Translations under genes and position numbers: made by a program | DNA from: an uncultured Paracoccaceae bacterium | GTDB lineage: Bacteria > Pseudomonadota > Alphaproteobacteria > Rhodobacterales > Rhodobacteraceae | Assembly (NCBI GenBank): GCA_937927885.1 | Contig: CALEZJ010000486.1 | Span: forward strand, 1-6,495 | Length of the DNA: 6,495 nt | Direction: 5' to 3' | Shown here: positions 1 through 5,543 of the stretch, piece by piece | Layout of the letters: every line of letters starts with the position of its first letter | Numbering within the stretch: position 1 is the stretch's first letter | The notes under the pieces: generated by a model | What the model was told of the DNA's origin: nothing | Seen by the model: the letters and a program-made list of their open reading frames with translations, nothing else | Databases searched by the model: none

Positions 1-125
1 GGCCAGTCCCAGCCCACCGGGTCCGGCCGCCCCAGCGCCAGCGCGCCCAGCGCATAGGCCAGACAGGCCAGCCCGGTGAGGCCCAGCAGGATCGTGCGGA
101 TCAGGGCAAAATGGTCGGAGGTCAT
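1..125 (-). CDS. Membrane protein, N-terminal part only (3' end beyond the left edge)
   Basis: The ATG at 125-123 opens a frame that runs without a stop to the left edge, giving 41 complete codons. The protein begins MTSDHFALIRTILLGL. Residues 6-31 form one strongly hydrophobic segment ending in a small-residue-rich LAYALGALAL stretch, so this is a membrane helix near the N-terminus. The following residues, GRPDPVGWDW, look like a loop. No lipobox fits the lone cysteine, because the residue three before it is glycine. The start is favoured by AAGG seven bases upstream and by a well-placed promoter and operators just before it. Family and function cannot be told from 41 residues. The gene seems to be transcribed from its own regulated promoter rather than only by read-through from the methyltransferase gene that ends 61 bases upstream. 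Confidence 0.65.
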   Translation of the reverse strand, partial: MTSDHFALIRTILLGLTGLACLAYALGALALGRPDPVGWDW

Positions 126-142
126 GGAGGCGCCTTGTTTTT

Positions 143-190
143 GTAACCCAAAGGTTACTTACGGCGTGAAAGATGTAACGTCAAGGTTAC
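143..190. promoter_or_regulatory. Tandem pair of 16-bp palindromic operators (GTAAC-N6-GTTAC)
   Basis: Two inverted repeats of the same design lie 32 bp apart, start to start, or about three helical turns. On the minus strand the sites are GTAACCTTGACGTTAC (190-175) and GTAACCTTTGGGTTAC (158-143), identical at 13 of 16 positions. Site one encloses the candidate -35 box and contains the stop codon of the upstream methyltransferase gene. Site two covers the end of the -10 and the predicted start site. This is the expected layout for repression by a dimeric helix-turn-helix protein binding the same DNA face twice. The regulator is not in the window. TetR, MarR and HxlR-type proteins use palindromes of this size, but the sequence does not decide between them. 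Confidence 0.7.
156..184 (-). promoter_or_regulatory. Candidate sigma-70 promoter for the left-edge membrane protein gene
   Basis: Read on the minus strand, TTGACG (184-179) matches the -35 consensus at five of six positions. A 17-base spacer follows, and TAAGTA (161-156) sits at the -10 position. The -10 match is poor, so the promoter may be weak or need help. Transcription would start near position 149, leaving a leader of about 25 bases before the ATG at 125. The -35 lies in the centre of one palindrome, and the -10 and start site overlap the other, which strengthens the reading as a controlled promoter. Confidence 0.5.
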
Positions 191-870
191 TTTTGGGGCT
201 CACACACCAGCAGGCGATAGCCGAAACTGTCGCCATGCGCGCGCCAGTTGGCGATCTCGGCGCGAAAGGCGGCGACCAGTCCGGGGTCCGGGCAGGTGTT
301 CAGGGCGGGCTCGAGCGGTTCGTAATAGGCCGCCCATCCCTGCGCCGGAACCCAGCGCGCGGCCAGCACGCGCCAGCCCGCCGCCGCCACCTCGGCCTCC
401 ATCGCCTCGGCACCTTTCAGCGTCAGCCCCTCGGTCGCCCAGAAGGCCGCGCAGGCCTCGGGCAGCACCTCGGCCCGTTTACGCAGATCGGAAAACGCCA
501 CCCGGCCGCCCGGCGCCAGCACCGGGCGCCACGCGGCCAGCGCCGCCGCGATGCCCACATTATAGACCGCGCCCGCCGACCAGATCAGATCATAGGGCCC
601 GCCCGGCGGGTTCCGCATGTCGCCCGCGAGCGCGGTCGCGGCGGGATGGCGGCGCGCCACCTCGGCCACGAAAAGCGGCGAGGCATCGAGCGCCGTCACC
701 CGCAGCCCCGCCGCCAGCAGCGTGCCGGTATCCGCCCCCACGCCACAGCCCGCATCCAGCACACGCGCGCCCGGTCGCGTGCCGGCCTCGGCCAAGGCCC
801 AGCGCAGATCCTCGGCCAGCCCCGGTCCGGCACGATCCAGCCCCAGAAACAGGTCATGGATCGCGCTCAT
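187..870 (-). CDS. Class I SAM-dependent methyltransferase, 227 aa
   Basis: This is a Rossmann-fold methyltransferase of unknown substrate. Motif I, VLDAGCGVG, is at residues 37-45 and forms the SAM-binding loop. The acidic residue ending strand beta-2 is D62 in TALDAS. GDM at 83-85 and YDLIWSAGAVYN at 93-104 are the next SAM-pocket elements, and LAPGGRVAFSDL at 118-129 is the usual post-motif III strand. The C-terminal part, with WVPAQGWAAYYEPLEPAL, probably shapes the substrate site. The start is the ATG at 870, whose ATGA overlaps the cimA stop codon. GAGG lies seven bases upstream inside cimA. A start 12 codons earlier, at 906, is possible but would add an Arg/Gly-rich stretch not expected in this fold. 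The four-base overlap implies translational coupling to cimA, but nothing in the sequence ties it to isoleucine synthesis. The stop codon lies inside the next gene's operator. Confidence 0.85.
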   Translation of the reverse strand: MSAIHDLFLGLDRAGPGLAEDLRWALAEAGTRPGARVLDAGCGVGADTGTLLAAGLRVTALDASPLFVAEVARRHPAATALAGDMRNPPGGPYDLIWSAGAVYNVGIAAALAAWRPVLAPGGRVAFSDLRKRAEVLPEACAAFWATEGLTLKGAEAMEAEVAAAGWRVLAARWVPAQGWAAYYEPLEPALNTCPDPGLVAAFRAEIANWRAHGDSFGYRLLVCEPQK

Positions 871-2489
871 GCCACCGCCTCGACCCCGTCGCGGATCAGC
901 TTCCACTGGATCGCATCCAGAAGCGCGCTGAAACTGGCGTCCACGATGTTCGCGCTGACCCCCACGGTGGACCAGCGCCGCCCCGCGCCATCCTCGCTGT
1001 CGATGATGACCCGCGTCACCGCCTCGGTGCCGCCTTGCGTGATGCGCACCTTGAAATCGACCAGTTTCATGTCGTCGATGCTGGCCTGATAGGGGCCCAG
1101 ATCCTTGGCCAGAGCCTTGGAGAGCGCGTTGACCGGGCCCCGGTCGGTGCCGGTTTCATCCATGCTTTCCGACACCGACAAGACCTTGCGCTCGCCGATC
1201 TTGACCACCACCACCGCCTCGGAGACCGAGATCATCCGGTCATAGCGGTTCTTGCGGCGTTCCACCGTCACCCGATACCGCTTGATTTCAAAGAACCTCG
1301 GCATCAGGCCCAGCGCCTCGCGCGCCAGAAGCTCGAAACTGGCCTGCGCGCCGTCATAGGCATAGCCCTGATCCTCGCGCGCCTTGACCTCGTCGAGGAT
1401 GGCGGCAAGGCGCGCATCGTTCGGCGCCACCTCGATCCCCGCCGCCGCCAGCCGCGCGCGCAGGTTCGACTGCCCGGCCTGATTGCTCATCGGGATCACC
1501 CGCGCATTGCCGACCAAGGCGGGGTCGATATGCTCATAGGTGGTGGGATCTTTCAGGATCGCGCTGGCGTGGAGCCCGGCCTTGTGGGCAAAGGCGCTGG
1601 CGCCGACATAGGGCGCCGAGCGCAACGGCACGCGGTTCAGGATGTCATCGAGCTGACGGCTGAGCTTCACGAGCCCCGCCAGCGCCTCGCGCGTGACGCC
1701 GGTGTCAAAACGGCGGGCGTAGGGGTCCTTCAACAGCAGCGTCGGAATCAGGCTGGTCAGGTTCGCATTGCCGCAGCGTTCGCCAAGTCCGTTCAGGGTG
1801 CCCTGAATCTGCCGACACCCGGCGTCGACTGCGGCGAGCGAACAGGCGACGGCATTGCCGGTGTCGTCATGGCAGTGGATGCCCAAGTGATCCCCCGGCA
1901 GCCCCGCCGCGACCACCTCGGTCACGATGCGCCCCACCTCGGCCGGCAGGGTGCCGCCGTTGGTGTCGCACAGAACCAGCCAGCGGGCGCCCGCCGCGTG
2001 CGCGGCGCTCAGGCAATCCAGCGCATAAGCGGGGTTGGCCTTGTAGCCGTCAAAGAAATGCTCGGCGTCAAAGAGCGCCTCGCGCCCCTGCGCGACCATG
2101 TGGGCGACCGAATCGCGGATGCTGGCAAGGTTCTCCTCCAGCGTGATGCCCAGCGCGGTTGTCACATGGAATTCATGCGTCTTGCCGACCAGACAGACCG
2201 CCGGCGTGCCCGCATTCATCACCGCCGCCAGCACATCGTCATTCGCCGCCGAGCGCCCGGCCCGCTTGGTCATGCCAAAGGCGGTGAAGGTGGCGCGGGT
2301 CCGGGGGCGGGCGTCGAAGAAATCGCTGTCGGTCGGATTCGCGCCGGGCCAGCCGCCTTCGATATAGTCGACCCCCAGCGCATCGAGTGCCTGCGCGATG
2401 GCGACCTTTTCCGCCACCGAAAACTGCACGCCCTGCGTCTGCTGCCCGTCGCGCAGCGTGGTGTCATAGAGATAGAGGCGTTCGGTCAT
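867..2489 (-). CDS. cimA: Citramalate synthase, 540 aa
   Basis: CimA condenses pyruvate with acetyl-CoA to (R)-citramalate, the entry to the threonine-independent route to 2-oxobutanoate and isoleucine. The N-terminal TIM barrel starts with YDTTLRDGQQTQGV (residues 8-21), holding the catalytic R13-D14 pair. The metal-binding HCHDD motif is at 205-209 (H205, H207), and the glycine-rich GLGERCGNAN segment, with metal-site N241, is at 234-243. AHKAGLHASA at 301-310 follows in the linker region. Residues of about 400-535 form a LeuA-type regulatory dimer domain, usually the site of feedback inhibition by isoleucine. The FSVAEKV and DYIEGGWPGANPTD segments fit CimA rather than isopropylmalate synthase, and the length is normal. 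The start at 2489 lacks a clear Shine-Dalgarno sequence, but it overlaps the stop codon of the preceding 39-codon ORF, so translation may be coupled. It is probably co-transcribed with cysS and the methyltransferase gene. Confidence 0.95.
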   Translation of the reverse strand: MTERLYLYDTTLRDGQQTQGVQFSVAEKVAIAQALDALGVDYIEGGWPGANPTDSDFFDARPRTRATFTAFGMTKRAGRSAANDDVLAAVMNAGTPAVCLVGKTHEFHVTTALGITLEENLASIRDSVAHMVAQGREALFDAEHFFDGYKANPAYALDCLSAAHAAGARWLVLCDTNGGTLPAEVGRIVTEVVAAGLPGDHLGIHCHDDTGNAVACSLAAVDAGCRQIQGTLNGLGERCGNANLTSLIPTLLLKDPYARRFDTGVTREALAGLVKLSRQLDDILNRVPLRSAPYVGASAFAHKAGLHASAILKDPTTYEHIDPALVGNARVIPMSNQAGQSNLRARLAAAGIEVAPNDARLAAILDEVKAREDQGYAYDGAQASFELLAREALGLMPRFFEIKRYRVTVERRKNRYDRMISVSEAVVVVKIGERKVLSVSESMDETGTDRGPVNALSKALAKDLGPYQASIDDMKLVDFKVRITQGGTEAVTRVIIDSEDGAGRRWSTVGVSANIVDASFSALLDAIQWKLIRDGVEAVA

Positions 2490-2605
2490 CGGCGGGCCAT
2501 CGGCTGGTGGTGATGCGCGTAGGGTGGGGTTTCACCCCACCTTGCGGCGGTTGTTGCGGTGGGGTGAAACCCCACCCTACGGGCCACACATCCGGCGGCG
2601 CGCAT
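2486..2605 (-). CDS. Bridging small ORF, 39 codons, containing the REPIN
   Basis: The ORF starts in a TGATG overlap with the cysS stop codon and ends in an ATGA overlap with the cimA start codon, so it fills the gap between them exactly. It has a consensus Shine-Dalgarno sequence at the right distance, while cimA has none. The product would be [16 protein letters not shown] and onward to PMARR, rich in Arg, Ala, His and Pro, with no recognisable domain. Most of its middle is translated REP sequence. I infer that its main role, if translated, is to carry ribosomes from cysS to cimA rather than to make a working protein. It could also be chance: short open frames are common in GC-rich DNA. The combination of both overlaps and the ribosome site makes chance less likely. 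Confidence 0.4.
   Translation of the reverse strand: MRAAGCVARRVGFHPTATTAARWGETPPYAHHHQPMARR
2518..2581. repeat. Inverted REP doublet (REPIN / BIME-like element)
   Basis: Two 24-bp arms (2518-2541 and 2558-2581) are perfect reverse complements separated by a 16-base spacer. Each arm is itself a small hairpin preceded by GTAG: GGTGGGGT, a three-base loop, ACCCCACC. This is the hallmark of REP units, in which a 5' GTAG-type tetranucleotide flanks a palindrome, and two units in opposite orientation form a REPIN. Such elements are known to be moved by RAYT (REP-associated Y1 tyrosine transposase) enzymes; none is encoded here. The element can fold either as one 24-bp stem or as two 8-bp stems. 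It lies between cysS and cimA, within an open frame. With no T run after it, an intrinsic terminator role is unlikely. Confidence 0.8.
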
Positions 2606-4008
2606 CAGAGACCCTCCAGTTTCGCCGGATCGAACCCCGGCCCGGGGACCAGTTCCACCCCGGTCTTGGACATGCGCACCTCGACCCCGGCGGCGAGGAG
2701 GGCGGATTTCAGGGTGTCGACGGGGGCGAAATCTTTGGTGGTGAGGGCTTCGGCACGCATTGCCTCCAAGCGTGCCGAAAGCACGTTCAAATGCTGAGCA
2801 GGTCCCCAAAGCCATTCGGCCTCTGGCTCGATTGGTCCGCGAAAATTCATGAAGCCGAGAAGCGCCATGTCGTCAGCAAGTTGCTCAGCTTGGCCAGAAG
2901 TTTCCGCGAACTTGTGCTCGGCATCCAGCGCGACGAGCGCCAAGTGAGTATTCAAGTCATCGCACAGTGCATCAAGCAATTTGCCCGACGCCTTCTTCGC
3001 GTCTGGAACGTAGCCAGGCGCGTAGCGATGCAAAGTTCGCCAGTATGAAAGAAGCTTTCCCTCTGCCTCTCTCGCCTTCCTCTCCGTCCAATCCATCGGA
3101 CTTCTGTAATGCGTCATCAGCATCACATAGCGGATCACCTCGCCCGGGACGCCCTGATCCAGGAGATCGCGCACGGTGAAGAAGTTGCCCAGGGACTTGG
3201 ACATCTTCTTGCCCTCGACCAGCAGCATCTCGTTGTGCATCCAGACCCGCGCGAAATCCGCGCCCAGGGCGCAGCAGCTTTGGGCGATCTCGTTTTCGTG
3301 GTGGGGAAATTGCAGGTCTATCCCGCCGCCGTGAATGTCGAAGGATGCCCCCAGCAATTCGAAACTCATCGCCGAGCATTCGATGTGCCAGCCGGGGCGG
3401 CCCCGGCCCCAGGGCGACTCCCACCCGGGCAGGCTGGCGTCCGAGGGTTTCCACAGGACGAAATCCATCGGATCGTCCTTGTAGGGCGCCACCTCGACCC
3501 GGGCGCCGGCGATCATGTCATCGACCGAGCGGCCCGAGAGGCGGCCATACTCGGGGTATGAGCGCACCTTGAACAGCACATGCCCGGCCACCTCATAGGC
3601 GTGACCCTTGTCGATCAGCGTCTGGATCATGGCGATCATCGCGCCGATGTATTCGGTCGCGCGCGGCTCGAACGTCGGGCGAAGATTGCCCAGCGCGTCC
3701 ATGTCGGCGTGATACCAGCCGATGGTCTCGTCGGTGATGTCGCGGATCGGGCGGCCGGTCTCGGCCGCCTTGGCGTTGATCTTGTCGTCCACGTCGGTGA
3801 AGTTGCGCGCATAGGTGACCGCGCCGGGGTAGACATGGCGCAGCAACCGGAACAGCACGTCGAACACCACCACCGGCCGGGCGTTGCCCAGATGCGCGCG
3901 GTCGTAAACGGTGGGCCCGCAGACATACATCCGCACATTCGACGGATCGAGCGGCTCGAACAGCTCCTTCTGGCGGCTCAGGGTGTTGTGCAGGCGGATC
4001 GTGGTCAT
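2605..4008 (-). CDS. cysS: Cysteine--tRNA ligase, 467 aa
   Basis: Class I aminoacyl-tRNA synthetase that charges tRNA-Cys in the cytoplasm. Counting from MTTIRL, the HIGH-type signature is HLGN at 39-42 and KMSKS is at 268-272. The zinc ligands that select cysteine are all present: C30 in YVCGPT, C211 in IECSAM, and H236 and E240 in PHHENEIAQ. The helical C-terminal region (about 298-467) recognises the anticodon stem and contains LCDDLNT. Length is normal. The start is taken at 4008 because the family usually begins at this point and GGGGA precedes it; an in-frame ATG at 4020 would add MGTD. The stop codon overlaps the start of the 39-codon ORF. Codons for about residues 298-418 differ sharply from the rest (see separate entry), but the frame is intact. 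The upstream region holds a Cys-Cys leader ORF, suggesting control by Cys-tRNA level. Confidence 0.95.
   Translation of the reverse strand: MTTIRLHNTLSRQKELFEPLDPSNVRMYVCGPTVYDRAHLGNARPVVVFDVLFRLLRHVYPGAVTYARNFTDVDDKINAKAAETGRPIRDITDETIGWYHADMDALGNLRPTFEPRATEYIGAMIAMIQTLIDKGHAYEVAGHVLFKVRSYPEYGRLSGRSVDDMIAGARVEVAPYKDDPMDFVLWKPSDASLPGWESPWGRGRPGWHIECSAMSFELLGASFDIHGGGIDLQFPHHENEIAQSCCALGADFARVWMHNEMLLVEGKKMSKSLGNFFTVRDLLDQGVPGEVIRYVMLMTHYRSPMDWTERKAREAEGKLLSYWRTLHRYAPGYVPDAKKASGKLLDALCDDLNTHLALVALDAEHKFAETSGQAEQLADDMALLGFMNFRGPIEPEAEWLWGPAQHLNVLSARLEAMRAEALTTKDFAPVDTLKSALLAAGVEVRMSKTGVELVPGPGFDPAKLEGL
2613..2617 (-). promoter_or_regulatory. Shine-Dalgarno site GGAGG inside the cysS tail
   Basis: GGAGG on the minus strand lies within the last cysS codons (CTG GAG GGT CTC TGA) and seven bases before the ATG at 2605-2603. 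This is ideal spacing for starting the 39-codon bridging ORF. No comparable site precedes the cimA ATG at 2489. Confidence 0.55.
2755..3115 (-). other. Atypical-composition segment inside cysS (possible recombination tract)
   Basis: By hand count, 2761-3120 is 200 of 360 G+C (about 56%), against about 65-73% for most neighbouring stretches. Codon choice also changes. Of 17 leucine codons here, 13 are CTT or TTG, whereas CTG and CTC dominate elsewhere in the window. AGA (twice), AGG and CGA arginine codons and GGA glycine codons appear together. The right boundary is near the codons for THYR (about 3112), and the left is near the codons for MRAEAL (about 2755). The tract encodes the helical anticodon-binding part of CysS. 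It reads in frame throughout, so it looks like an exchanged functional segment rather than decay. Confidence 0.65.
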
Positions 4009-4106
4009 GTCAGTCCCCATGCGAGGTCCATGCGGCAGCCCTCCCCGCGCGGGGTGGCGACTGACCTTCCGGAGGGAAAGACGGCGCCCCGCGCGACCTT
4101 GCGGTC
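4009..4106 (-). promoter_or_regulatory. cysS 5' leader with alternative RNA pairings (candidate attenuator)
   Basis: On the minus strand GACC-GCAA-GGTC (4106-4095) forms a short stem with a GNRA-type loop that includes part of the leader ORF stop codon. CGCGCGGGG (4095-4087) is exactly complementary to CCCCGCGCG (4054-4046). That second segment can instead fold locally as CCCC-GCGC-GGGG (4054-4043). CCCTCC (4076-4071) can pair with GGAGGG (4044-4039), and this crosses the long-range stem. The pairings therefore compete. A weak T run (CGTCTTT, 4083-4077) follows a small GCGC stem, so early termination is possible but not clear. No convincing promoter was found in this stretch. Confidence 0.4.
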
Positions 4107-4149
4107 AGCGGGTAATGCAGCAGCGAAGGGTCATGCGCAGCGTCGTCAT
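4105..4149 (-). CDS. Putative cysteine-sensing leader peptide of cysS, 14 aa
   Basis: ATG at 4149-4147 opens a 14-codon frame, MTTLRMTLRCCITR, ending with TGA at 4107-4105. Two adjacent cysteine codons (TGC TGC, 4122-4117) lie near its end, about 110 bases before the start of the gene for cysteinyl-tRNA synthetase. Cysteine is rare in proteins, so a tandem pair here is striking. In classical attenuation, leader peptides rich in the regulated amino acid stall ribosomes when the charged tRNA is scarce and change the folding of the RNA that follows, and pairing segments follow here. The start overlaps the transporter stop codon as ATGA, and a second in-frame ATG (4134) would give MTLRCCITR. There is no well-spaced Shine-Dalgarno site; AAGG lies only two bases before the first ATG. 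Translation by coupling or as a leaderless message is possible. The function is inferred. Confidence 0.5.
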   Translation of the reverse strand: MTTLRMTLRCCITR

Positions 4150-5087
4150 GGCCTTGCGTTAACACCCGCAAGTGCCGCGTGCAAGCGCCGCGCGCGAATC
4201 TCGCGCCAGGTCATCAAAAGCCCCCCGGCCGCGATGATGACCGCGCCGCTGACGCTGATCCGGTCGGGCCAGAGGCCAAAGATCACGATGTCGTAGGCCG
4301 CGGCCCAGACCAGCGAGAGATACCAGAAGGGTGCGACAAAACTGGCGTCCGCCAACTGGTTGGCGGTCAGGTACATCACCTGCGCGGCCACCATCACGCT
4401 GCCGATGGCGACCAGCAGCAGCCAGACCGTCGCATCCGACGGCCAGTAGAACACCGGCGCGGCCATGACGCAGCCGATCAGCGCGCCCATCCCGTTGTTG
4501 ATCAGCATGGTGCGGCCCGGGGGTTCGGTGGTGGCGAGGCGTTTGATGACGATGGCTTCCAGCCCCATGGTCGCCGCCGCCCCCAGCGCCAGCAGGGCGG
4601 CGGGCTGGATGATCCCGGCACCGGGGCGCAACAGCACCAGCGCCCCCGCCAGCGCGATCCCGGCGGCCAGCCAGCGCCAGGGCCCCACCCTTTCGCCCAA
4701 CAAAAGCACGGCGAACAGCATCGTGGCCACCGGACTGACGAAGCTGAGCGCATTGGCATCCGCCAGCGGCAGGCGCACGGCGGCGCTGAACATCAGGAAC
4801 CCGCCCAGCCAGCCCAGCGAGGTGCGCAGCGCATGCATCCCCCATTGCGGGGGGCGCGCGCCGCCTGCCGGTTCGACCCAGGCGGGGCGACCGGCGGCGC
4901 GGCGCAGGACCAGCACCAGCGCCACGGAGAGAAAGCCGAAGACAAAGCGCGCCTGGCTGACCATCAGGGCGGGCACGACCTCGGCCAGCGCGCCGTTGCC
5001 CAGGGCCTTGGCGAACAGGGTGGTCGCTGCCACCAGAAGGGTGCAGCCCAGCATCAGGGCAACGGCAATCAGGATCTGCGAACGCAT
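4146..5087 (-). CDS. EamA/DMT-family transporter, 313 aa
   Basis: Inner-membrane protein of the drug/metabolite transporter superfamily; the substrate cannot be told. Ten hydrophobic segments are visible, roughly at residues 4-26, 45-62, 86-104, 114-131, 137-154, 161-183, 193-213, 220-240, 250-272 and 277-294. This is the usual 5+5 internal duplication. The first EamA repeat ends with ALSFVSPVATMLFAVLLLGERV and ALVLLRPG, and the second with SFVAPFWYLSLVWAAAYD and GAVIIAAGGLLM, both typical of the family. The Arg-rich tail (REIRARR) is probably cytoplasmic. The start at 5087 has GAGG five bases upstream. It is separated from the sulfide operon by a likely terminator, and from cysS by a 137-base leader region that may also hold its own transcript end. 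Nothing nearby points to a particular substrate. Confidence 0.9.
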   Translation of the reverse strand: MRSQILIAVALMLGCTLLVAATTLFAKALGNGALAEVVPALMVSQARFVFGFLSVALVLVLRRAAGRPAWVEPAGGARPPQWGMHALRTSLGWLGGFLMFSAAVRLPLADANALSFVSPVATMLFAVLLLGERVGPWRWLAAGIALAGALVLLRPGAGIIQPAALLALGAAATMGLEAIVIKRLATTEPPGRTMLINNGMGALIGCVMAAPVFYWPSDATVWLLLVAIGSVMVAAQVMYLTANQLADASFVAPFWYLSLVWAAAYDIVIFGLWPDRISVSGAVIIAAGGLLMTWREIRARRLHAALAGVNARP

Positions 5088-5133
5088 CGGGGCCTCGGGT
5101 CGGGTGGTTGGGACCCTAGACGCTTCACAGGCG

Positions 5134-5165
5134 AAAGACCAGAGCGCGCGGGACGCGCCCCGGTC
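5134..5165 (-). terminator. Probable intrinsic terminator of the sqr operon
   Basis: Ten bases after the stop codon of the 118-residue protein, minus-strand GACCGGGGCGCG (5165-5154) pairs with CGCGCTCTGGTC (5148-5137) across a five-base loop. The stem is 12 bp with two G-T pairs. TTT follows immediately (5136-5134), then CG. The stem is strong but the T run is short, so termination may be partial. Confidence 0.55.
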
Positions 5166-5174
5166 CCTTGCGGA

Positions 5175-5531
5175 TCAGTCGGCCTTGCCGCCGCCGCGCA
5201 CCAGCGACTGGGCGACATAGACGAGGATGGCAAAGCCCACCGCCCCCACCGCCGCGATGCCCAGAAGCATGATCCAGTCGATCGGCCCGCCCATGTCGGC
5301 CAGCCGCGAATTGGTGATCGCCAGCACGAAGGCCACCGCCCCCACCGCGCCGACCGGCATCGACAGTTGCGCCAGCAGGAACTTGCGCATGCTCATGCGC
5401 CGGTCGCGGATCAGCACAAAGAGGTAAAGCGCGGTCACCACCGCCGCCACCACGACAAGCGCCCAGAACACGCCGCGGCCGAACATCTCTTCCCAGACCG
5501 CGATCAGGGTTTGCAGGGTCAGGTCTTTCAT
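5175..5531 (-). CDS. Small three-helix membrane protein, 118 aa (DUF5368-like)
   Basis: Three hydrophobic segments are clear: residues 21-41, 52-75 and 84-109. The loop between the first two is strongly basic (RDRRMSMRK), so by the positive-inside rule it is likely cytoplasmic, with the N-terminus outside. No catalytic or metal-binding motif is visible, and there is no cysteine or histidine. From memory it resembles the small DUF5368 proteins found in Rhodobacterales, but this needs a profile search. The AGGAGG ribosome site (5544-5539) is seven bases before the ATG and overlaps the sqr stop codon by one base. The two genes are therefore tightly coupled. This suggests that it assists the membrane-bound sulfide oxidoreductase, for example as an anchor or in quinone or sulfane-sulfur handling, which is inference from position only. 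Confidence 0.8.
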   Translation of the reverse strand: MKDLTLQTLIAVWEEMFGRGVFWALVVVAAVVTALYLFVLIRDRRMSMRKFLLAQLSMPVGAVGAVAFVLAITNSRLADMGGPIDWIMLLGIAAVGAVGFAILVYVAQSLVRGGGKAD

Positions 5532-5543
5532 CGCGTCACCTCC

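Noticed and set aside
76..1089. Plus-strand frame of 337 codons opposite the methyltransferase gene
   Set aside because: It crosses three features on the other strand, has low-complexity Arg/Gly/His content and no recognisable motif. It is a codon-bias shadow.
2503..2510. GCTGGTGG octamer identical to the E. coli Chi site
   Set aside because: A single occurrence in GC-rich DNA is expected by chance, and this Chi sequence has no known role in alphaproteobacteria.
1035..2513. Long open frame on the plus strand (492 codons) opposite cimA
   Set aside because: It is antisense to a clear cimA gene, its product is loaded with Arg, His, Gln and Asp without a domain, and such mirror frames are common opposite GC-rich genes.
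2518..2581. Strong hairpin as an intrinsic terminator between cysS and cimA
   Set aside because: No T run follows on either strand, and cimA has no visible promoter or ribosome site of its own in the short gap. The GTAG-led double hairpin fits a REPIN better.
2606..2815. Upstream extension of the bridging small ORF into cysS
   Set aside because: The extra residues only re-read cysS in another frame. The TGATG start with its own ribosome site is the better choice.
4009..4020. Upstream in-frame start for cysS adding MGTD
   Set aside because: It is possible, but the family usually begins at MTTIRL-type sequences, and GGGGA is suitably placed before the ATG at 4008.
5088..5133. Promoter for the DMT transporter gene
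   Set aside because: The gap was read for -35/-10 pairs and no pair with reasonable matches and 16-18 base spacing was found.
4465..5220. Plus-strand frame of 251 codons opposite the transporter
   Set aside because: The Ala/Ser/Arg/Pro-rich product with no domain mirrors the transmembrane codons of the DMT transporter.
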